From the NCBI GenBank assembly GCA_014529385.2, contig CM043952.1, positions 59,439,119 to 59,503,118 of the forward strand: a DNA stretch of 64,000 nucleotides, given 5' to 3'. This document shows positions 57,386 through 64,000 of this stretch, in pieces. This stretch comes from Adiantum capillus-veneris. Taxonomy: Eukaryota; Streptophyta; Polypodiopsida; Polypodiales; Pteridaceae. Both the position numbers and the translations under genes were made by a program. The notes beneath the pieces are model-generated. The model saw only the letters and a list, made by a program, of their open reading frames with translations. It was not told where the DNA came from and searched no databases. Each line of letters begins with the position of its first letter. Position 1 is the stretch's first letter.

Positions 57386-58038
57386 CTTACTAACACAATC
57401 CTCTCACATTTTGAACGTCCGGCCAAGAGCCCTTGTACAACAACATAATCCCCTCACATTTTGAATGCCCGACCAAGAGAACTTGTAAATATTTCAGTTT
57501 TATTTTGGATGCCCTACTAAAAGGCCTTGTATACATTTTGCGAACTTTCGATATCAATAAAAAGAATTTTGTCAATAAACTGTATTTTAGTTTCTCGTGT
57601 TTCAAAAATGTATGATATTGTTTAATCTTAAACAATAAATAAATATGATATCTATGTAAAAATAATAATATCCAAGGATCTTTGGATGATGCAAAGAGTT
57701 CACATGGAGGGACTTCACAATCATCCGAGATCCTTGTAATTTTTTTTTAATAAATTGCATGGAGGATATAATTGTGGCTATCACAGTGGCTATCAACGCA
57801 GCAATCTGTGCGGCAAGTAACAAATGAATACCCGCGCGCATACCCTTAAGGATTGCCCTGAGCTGACAGCCACGCTAACGGTTGTGGTGATACCCATATC
57901 CCCAGTCCTTTCTCTCTCCAGAAAATCTTGTTGATGCGCGGCTATCCTCCAAACAGCCAATCCCCTTTCTTATAGTGCAGGTCGTGTGGTCAGGTACTCT
58001 GTTGTTGCCGTACACTCGACACAGAGCACGCTCGCATA

Positions 58039-58040
<2 letters not shown>
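57386..58040 (+). other. 3' flank of the split gene; poly(A) signals, no further gene
   Basis: After the rejoined stop codon at 57,385, a block with CCTCTCACATTTTGAA and CCAAGAG recurs two to three times (57,400-57,540). AATAAA occurs at about 57,555 and again at about 57,578, fitting a plant 3' UTR. The rest is AT-rich without coding resemblance. Confidence 0.45.

Positions 58041-58076
<36 letters not shown>
58041..58076. repeat. (CT)n microsatellite
   Basis: About 36 bp of CT repeats. Confidence 0.95.
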
Positions 58077-58079
<3 letters not shown>

Positions 58080-58770
58080 GGCTCGACAAATAACACCCAG
58101 TGAGCCTGATCAGGATGCTCTATATATTTATTGAGTTACGCTCCGTCAAACTTTAGGGTTTTCTCGATGGCCCGGTAGGAAAACTATAAAAGCCCGATGG
58201 GCTTTTTGTGGATTTCCAGGTATTATATATGAAAGGTTCAAGAAGTGAGATAGGGTTAAGGTCATTATGTATTAATATATTTCACTACATGGATGCCATT
58301 ATCACTGATGTGCATGCAATTATCATCAAGTGTATTGATAATGATAATTATACTATCGCTTTCTCATCTTTGTATTGAATTTGAGCTGTACACGTAATGT
58401 CTGAATTTGAGTGCCTCCGCCTGTGGAATGGTGATTTTCATGAAGAAGCTTACATATTGTAACCTCTTGATTTTGCTCAAAAGGGTAGGAAAACAAGGTG
58501 TGCAAAGAAATGGTCTGGTATGAAAATGTGCTTGTTTGGTTACACGTAAAAGAATATGAAATCAAGATGATACTAGCCTATTAAGTGATACAAGTGTGAC
58601 TGCACCTACTGGACGAGTTTTCATTTGTTGCATATACGGGTACCCTCAAAGATATATTGCAGCAGAGTGGGAGAAGACATGCAGAATTGAATAATGGACT
58701 ACACAGTTGAGACATAAGAGTGCATAATTTTTTACCAAGGGTGTGAAGGTCGATCACACCATAAGAATTT
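58077..58770. other. No gene recognised
   Basis: AT-rich intergenic sequence downstream of the expansin gene, no coding resemblance. Confidence 0.5.
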
Positions 58771-58838
58771 TATGAGATAGCCACCGGTGGGTCTACCGTT
58801 TGTAGATGCAAACCAGCTGGGGGGGTGGTAACAGCGGG

Positions 58839-58996
58839 CTGGAGAAGCAGGGATGAGCTAGCGCTAGAACACACGCAGGCTGCAGCCTCTTCTGTTGCAC
58901 TGAATGTGAGAGAGAGGCTGGAGAAGCAGGGATGAGCTAGCGCTAGTACACACGCAGCCTCTTCTGTTGCACTGGATGTGAGAGGGGAGCTGGGAG
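58839..58996. repeat. 79-bp tandem duplication just downstream of the expansin gene
   Basis: CTGGAGAAGCAGGGATGAGC is at 58,839 and 58,918; the copies differ by a short GCAGGCT indel and a few bases. It lies on the 3' side of the expansin stop codon, within its likely 3' UTR. Confidence 0.88.
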
Positions 58997-59010
58997 AGGG
59001 GCGCAGGGCG

Positions 59011-59894
59011 CTAGAACTGGAGCCCGCTAAAGGTTTGACCATAACGCCAGTCAGCCGGGGCAACGTCATAGGAGCTGAGAATGCGGCCATCGCTAGTGGA
59101 AATCTGAAAGGAGAGCGCCTGTCCGCTGAGCTGGCCGTCGCTCTGCCAATTCTGGCCCCAATTGCGCTTCATTGGCTGCCATCCGCTGAGAGACCCCTTC
59201 ACAGACACTGCCTGCACGTCGCCGGCTCCCCCTACATTCGTCACCAGCACCAGATTAAACCGCTCATGCCCGTTCATCGTAAAGCGCACGCCTCCCTTCT
59301 TCTCGCACGCCACCCGCCTGTACTGCACTGGCACTATTCCCCCTCTGTACACCCCTATCTTCTCGAACGCAGGCTGCGCCATGTCGAAATGCTTCCTTGG
59401 CGGATTGCACCACCCACCTGCGTTGTTGGGAAGCGCATTGTTGGGCGGACAGAAATTGGTCGCCGTTATCACCACCGACCCTCCCCTCACGCACCACTGC
59501 GAGTCCGCCGCCGCGTCACATTGCAGCTCGTAGCACGCCCCGCAGCTCAGCCCCGAATTGAAGAGAGCCGTGCTCAGCGCCGCCGTGCTGGTCCCGTAGC
59601 CTGAGGAGTAGAGATCGCCATACCCGCACGCGCCACCTACACAATCATGTTCATAATCAGCTTGACAGTTCAAAAGAGGCTTCCTTTTTCGATCTGGAGG
59701 ATGTGATCAGAGAGGCGCCTACCCATAGTGCCCGATGCATCGCTCCCTCCATAGAATGTGGCGAACGCGCTGCTCCATGCACCGGCATCACTGCTGTAGT
59801 ACGTCGCGGTTATTTTCTGCACACCGCAGCAGCTCCACGCCAAGGCAAACTGAAGAAGCACTAGCTGAAGCTGGCTACCACGAAGAGGGGCCAT
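59011..59894 (-). CDS. Alpha-expansin, two exons, intact
   Basis: Minus-strand exons 59,894-59,723 and 59,636-59,011 join across an 86-bp GT-AG intron (after TMG) to give 265 residues, the usual size. The chosen ATG gives [20 protein letters not shown], a good signal peptide; an upstream in-frame Met would add 16 polar residues before it and is less likely. The six-stranded double-psi barrel (about 28-160) contains [20 protein letters not shown], the Cys-rich [20 protein letters not shown] and [25 protein letters not shown] and HFD (140-142). The C-terminal carbohydrate-binding domain has [45 protein letters not shown] and the end [12 protein letters not shown]. Expansins loosen cell walls at acid pH without hydrolysis. 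All hallmark residues are present; it is the only intact non-transposon gene here. Confidence 0.97.
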
Positions 59895-59998
59895 TTTGGG
59901 AGAGCTCGCTTTTCGGGGTGCTTGCAGTTGATGGGATGTCACTGCGGTTGAGGATTGGGAACCAGCAGCTGCCTACGTAATGTGGCAGACTGTCCCGA

Positions 59999-60006
59999 TT
60001 TATATA
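59999..60006 (-). promoter_or_regulatory. TATA box of the expansin gene
   Basis: Minus strand reads CCTCTATATAAATCGGG, with TATATAAA about 105 bp upstream of the ATG, a normal distance for a plant core promoter with a short leader. Confidence 0.7.
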
Positions 60007-60066
60007 GAGGGCAATAATCAGGGCTTGGTGGTAGGTGGCAGCATAGCATAGCACTCGGCCGATCAT

Positions 60067-61136
60067 GTTACTGTGTCTCCATAGTTAATCGGAGGCTCTG
60101 ACAAGGGCCCCAGGACTGTTCCCCTGTTGTTTCAGATGAACCCAAATCAATATTAACCCTATTTTTTTCCAAAAAAGAATTCCCGAATTTCTGTGGCCTC
60201 CAGCAGCATGCATGTCATGCCTGCTTCCTGCAGCCTGCCTTTTGCCTGCTATAAACTTATAAAGCCTAGCTAGGAGAGATTACGCTGCCTACCCATCGCT
60301 GAAGCTCTCTCTCTAGCCATCACATGCAGCCAACAGGTTTTGTCAGCCGCAAACCACGCTAGAGCCTAGGACGATGCTCATCTTGCTGAGTCATGTTTTT
60401 TGTTGACAAAATAATATTTTTTTGTGGCTCTTGTTGCCACATTTTACTATTTTCTACCCCGCAATCAGCGGCCATGCCGCCCTAGGTGGTACCGACGCAT
60501 ATATAGGTGGTTGAAGATATATATAAGTAGTCAGTGACTCGATTCGTCTCGACTCTCCAGTCGTCAAGCTGACTAGCATCGTCGTCGATCGACTTTAACT
60601 CCTCCGCCCCCTTCCTCTACCTTCGAGAATTTACTCCTCCCAAATGTTGCGTAATTCTGCATATTTTGATTTTTAATACTTCAATTTCTTTTTGGAGTAT
60701 AAGCAGAGGTATTAAAAAGAAAAAGAGGCTAGGGTAAAGGGGTCAATAAAAAACCGGCCCCCTTCTAATGGGACCCTGGACCCCCCAAGTTTAAAATTGT
60801 AAAGGTCCAATATTGGGACACAAGTGGCGATGTGGCAAGGTGGTTAGCTCAGCTCAACTTTAAATCATAGCCGTTGGATCTAGGTTCAAACTTTGCTAGT
60901 TGCCATGTCTCATAATACGCCCTTGGTGTGGTTTTAACTCACGTCCATTTTTGTTACACATAAAATCTTCGACGTTATTGCGCATCGTCGTCGAAGCACC
61001 GTTTGTGGGCGAGATTTTTACTGTAGGTAGGCATTGATGGGCTCTTCCAATTGCACACATCCAACCTGAAAACTGTGGAGCATGCTGGCAACAATTTGCA
61101 ATGCCCCTTAGGTGGCCTTAAGTTGGGGGTTTTACC
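60067..61136. other. No gene recognised; upstream region of expansin
   Basis: Contains a plain AT-rich upstream region. From 60,626 there is a block (CGAGAATTTACT, ATGTTGCGTAATTCTGCATA, TATTAAAAAGAAAAAGAGGC, about 115 bp) that recurs directly at about 61,632. No coding resemblance. Confidence 0.5.
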
Positions 61137-61139
61137 CTA

Positions 61140-61435
61140 CAAAAGACCCCTTGGGAAGGAGCCACTAGCTCTACAGAAGGTGTCAAGACATAGCCAGAAG
61201 TGAGCCACTGATCTACTGTCATTAGGCACGAGTGAGTTAGTGTCATTTGCCAAAATTTTGATGCCTTTCATGAGACCTTTATCTAGAGCATCCTGCACAA
61301 GCCAACCAAGGGCATCAAAGCATATGGCATACAAGAGTGGAGCTATGGGGCAGCCTAGCATGATAGATCTTTTCAAAGGAAATAACCCGGGAAAATACTT
61401 CAAAAAGCTCCCCATTTATGGGTACCCTAGCACCT

Positions 61436-61436
<1 letters not shown>
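61140..61436 (-). pseudogene. LINE (L1-type) reverse transcriptase fragment 1
   Basis: The minus strand reads VPINGELFEVFS, then SIMLGCPIAPLLYAICFDAL (RT motif around GCPLxPLLF), GWLVQDALDKGLMKGIKIL, ANDTNSLVPND (the FADD position) and CRASG. About 12 residues present in fragment 2 (GTANEDLVLQQF) are deleted before AND. It ends at the 33-G run. Confidence 0.8.

Positions 61437-61469
<33 letters not shown>
61437..61469. repeat. 33-G homopolymer
   Basis: Uninterrupted G run at the edge of the LINE fragment. The true length is uncertain in any assembly. Confidence 0.9.
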
Positions 61470-61470
<1 letters not shown>

Positions 61471-61474
61471 GTAC

Positions 61475-61645
61475 GATGTAATCATGTTAATGTATAAGTG
61501 AGTTTGAAAGGTGGACACCAAGTTCCACCTTCCACCTTCGAGAATTTACTCACCTCGGGGGGTGCACTATGTAATCATGTTAAGGTATAACGTGAGTTCG
61601 AAAGGTAGACACCAAGTTCCACCTTCCACCTCGAGAATTTACTTC
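61475..61645. repeat. About 92-bp tandem duplication
   Basis: ATGTAATCATGTTAA and GACACCAAGTTCCACCTTCC each occur twice, about 92 bp apart, with small differences. The second copy leads into the 115-bp block shared with 60,626. Confidence 0.8.
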
Positions 61646-61828
61646 TTCCAAATGTTGCGTAATTCTGCATATTTCGATTTTTATTACTTCACTTTTTTTG
61701 GGGGGAGTAAAAGCAAAATGTATTAAAAAGAAAAAGAGGCTACCAAAGTCCCCTCGCACGGGAAAGGGGTATCCAGAATAGGAAAGTTTATTTCTTGTAA
61801 GGCGTCAAAAGAGGTGGTCCCGACAAGA

Positions 61829-62771
61829 TTTTTTTTTTGAAGAAGGTAAAATTGTATTGTAAAAGGTAAAGAGAGAATTACAAAGGATCCACACGTCGGG
61901 GGTGGGACAACCCCATGTCATGAAAATACATTACATCACTTGAAGCATTCTAAATCTAACAAAATCATAGTACAAGGGTACAATTACTTTCCATTGCTTC
62001 CATCTGATGAGTTTTAAGATGTTAGACACAATACAACCCTTAGGAAAGCATCTTGGGATTTTTTACAAAAATTCAGAGCTGATTGGTTGAGCTCATACCG
62101 AAGTAGTCGTAGAGGGTATGAAGATGACTGCTTAAAGACATAGGCATTCCTCTGATTCCACATATACCATAAAATGTACCCACAAAAGGATGTCCAATCC
62201 TTTACATTTTCCAAGTAGGAGATCCTTTATGTCCAGAGAGTTTAGATTACCTTGGCTGATGACAACCTTCATCTAGTACAATTTAGGGACTTGTCTATCA
62301 GAGGTTTTGTAACGGGTTTTGGAGTGGTTAATCACTGAGCCACTAGCTCTACAGAAGGTATCAAGGCATATAGCCACAAGTGAGCCATTGATCTAATGTC
62401 ATTAGGCAGGAGTGAGTTAGTGTCATTTGCGAACTGTTGCAAGACAAGGTCTTCATTAGCAGTACCCAAAATTTTGATGCCTTTCACGAGACCTCTGTCT
62501 AGAGAATCTTGCATGAGCCAACCAAGTGCACAGAGCATATGGAATACAATAAGGGAGCTATGGGCAGCCCAACTGCTGAGAGAGAAAGAGAGAGCACAGA
62601 AATAGAACCCCAAAGTGTGTAGAATACACACATGAGATGATGTATATATAGAGGGGACCTGAGTGCCATATATAGAGAAGCCATATATTGAGTAGCTTCA
62701 CATATAAGCTCAACACCCCCACTCAAATAAGGGTCCCTAATTGTGGATGAAAAAAACCCTTGGGGGATCAA
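61829..62771 (-). pseudogene. LINE (L1-type) fragment 2: RT part, C-terminal part and A tail
   Basis: The minus strand from 62,771 gives, across frames, GLPIAPLLYSIC, ALGWLMQDSLDRGLVKGIKI, ANEDLVLQQFANDTNSLLPN and SVELVAQ. Further down, 62,214-62,014 is a LINE ORF2 C-terminal stretch (DWTSFCGYILWYMWNQRNAY). The element ends in a 10-A tail at 61,829-61,838 (T run on the plus strand). It is 5'-truncated and internally deleted, as LINE copies usually are. The catalytic FADD reads FAND here, as in fragment 1. Confidence 0.8.
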
Positions 62772-63477
62772 GGGAAAAACCCACCGTTATATTATAAAAA
62801 TCATTGAATATACAAATGTTCATGAGGAGCTACATCACTCCTTTTACAATGAATATTCTACATCACTCTTTTTACAATGAATGTTTTATGAGGAGTTATA
62901 TTACTCTTATCCTATCAAATACAATAATGAATACAAAGGCTCAATAAAGAGGTGTAAAGGCTATCGATTAGCTCATAATCAGAAGTGTCTCCGTGAATCT
63001 GTTGTGTAGCTTGTCATCATTATCGCATCACCAAACATATCTTCATGTTGTCATCAATATGGCATCACCAAACATGTCTTCATAATTTTTTTATTGTCAC
63101 CAAGTTTGTCTTCATGAAATCAATTCTTTGATCAATCCTACATAGATCATAGACTCAAAAAACATAGTCATGAAAATTATTAGCATCGTTAGTGAAATAA
63201 TTACGTTCACATTGCCATAAGAGATGGTTCGCGACGCCACTCTTTTGACGACATATATACGCACGACAATATATGGTACATAAAGTATGAACGTAAAAGT
63301 ACAAGATGCGTGATTACGTGATGCAAATGACATGTGTATGTACTACATAAAACGACATTTATCAACGTAGTGATATCGATGAGTATTATCAAAGTATTAA
63401 CAAAATATCATCATTGTATGAATGAAAATGAATAAATCATCATGATATTAACGAAAAGAATTATAGAATAATCACTG
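62772..63477. other. No gene recognised
   Basis: AT-rich sequence. CATCACCAAACAT plus TCTTCAT recurs at about 63,025 and 63,065, and degenerate relatives of the following minisatellite appear from about 63,360. Confidence 0.5.
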
Positions 63478-63860
63478 TATCAATGAAACAACATCATGGT
63501 ATCACCGAGAATAACCATGGTATCAACGAAACAACATCATGATATCACCGAGAATAACCATGGTATCAATGAAAAAACATCATGGTATCACCGAGAATAA
63601 CCATGGTATCAACGAAACAACATCATGATATCACCAAGAATAATCATTGTATCAATGAAACAACATCATGGCATCACCGAGAATAACCATGGTATCAACA
63701 AAACATCATTATGGTATCAACGAAATATCATCATGGCATCACCGAGAATAACCATGTATCAATGAAATATCATCATGGTATCAACGAAAATTACCATGAC
63801 CAAAGTACTAACAAAACATCATCATGGTACCATCAAAATCACTATGGTATCAACGAGAAA
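63478..63860. repeat. 43-bp minisatellite built from two related half-units
   Basis: Units start TATCAATGAAAC or TATCAACGAAAC at 63,478, 63,521, 63,564 and onward; each has a half of about 22 bp ending CATCATGG and a half of about 21 bp TATCACCGAGAATAACCATG. There are five regular full units, then units missing one half. Degenerate copies extend on the left to about 63,360. Confidence 0.93.
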
Positions 63861-64000
63861 TTATCAATAAAACGACGTAAACTATATCTTTAGAAGAATA
63901 ATTATACGAGAATCAATGAACGAGTATATCATATAACAAAAGATCATGTACCAACGGTAGCTTGATAGAATTTGGATGATCATCAACGGCTCCACTGAAT

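Overview
The window is nuclear DNA of a land plant and is almost entirely transposable elements. The only intact gene outside a mobile element is a two-exon alpha-expansin at 59.0-59.9 kb (minus strand). A decayed plant PPR gene, canonical GT-AG introns of about 80-100 bp, LTR elements with tRNA-Met-type primer sites, a CACTA element and L1-type LINEs all point to a large, repeat-rich plant genome. The shape of the PPR fragment and of the LINE ORF1-like fragment recalls ferns, but that lineage call is an inference.

Layout. 0-3.5 kb: a minus-strand gypsy RT scrap, then a decayed chromovirus (A) ending in a chromodomain, a 21-G purine tract and a putative 3' LTR. 4.4-5.2 kb: LINE ORF1-like remnant. 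6.1-8.6 kb: PPR pseudogene split by a 1.9-kb solo LTR (target duplication TGCAA). 9.6-25.4 kb: a nested stack. An unrecognised element (I) has its 3' LTR split by copia element 1 (TTTCT duplication at 12,357 and 25,170). Copia 1 is split in its integrase by gypsy element C (ACGC duplication at 13,675 and 22,074) and again near its end by a small-LTR element (H). 25.8-29.9 kb: a minus-strand integrase tail, then chromovirus B, whose 3' LTR is the same family as the solo LTR. 30.3-46.0 kb: a minus-strand, non-chromovirus gypsy element (E) with gag, protease, pol and a long unrecognised downstream region. Its gag is split by a 7.5-kb CACTA transposon (38,011-45,555, AGA duplication).

The CACTA element carries an intact second (TnpA/Transposase_24-like) gene, a dead transposase, and a fragment of a host heavy-metal-binding isoprenylated protein (HIPP) gene with its CaaX end preserved. 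46.0-48.8 kb: tandem array of LTR end, primer site and gag start. 48.8-49.5 kb: start of a second CACTA transposase. 50.0-50.8 kb: cluster of inverted repeats including a perfect 53-bp hairpin. 50.9-57.4 kb: an unrecognised spliced gene whose last exon is broken by a full-length copia element (2; 52,207-57,365, GTGAC duplication). 59.0-60.0 kb: expansin. 61.1-62.8 kb: LINE fragments. 63.4-63.9 kb: a 43-bp minisatellite.

No element looks fully autonomous. Copia 2 is the best preserved but has one nonsense codon and a pair of compensating frameshifts that garble the segment holding the first integrase aspartate. Most premature stops sit where Trp, Arg or Gln is expected, as methylated, silenced plant repeats usually show. 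Insertion order can be read directly from the target duplications.
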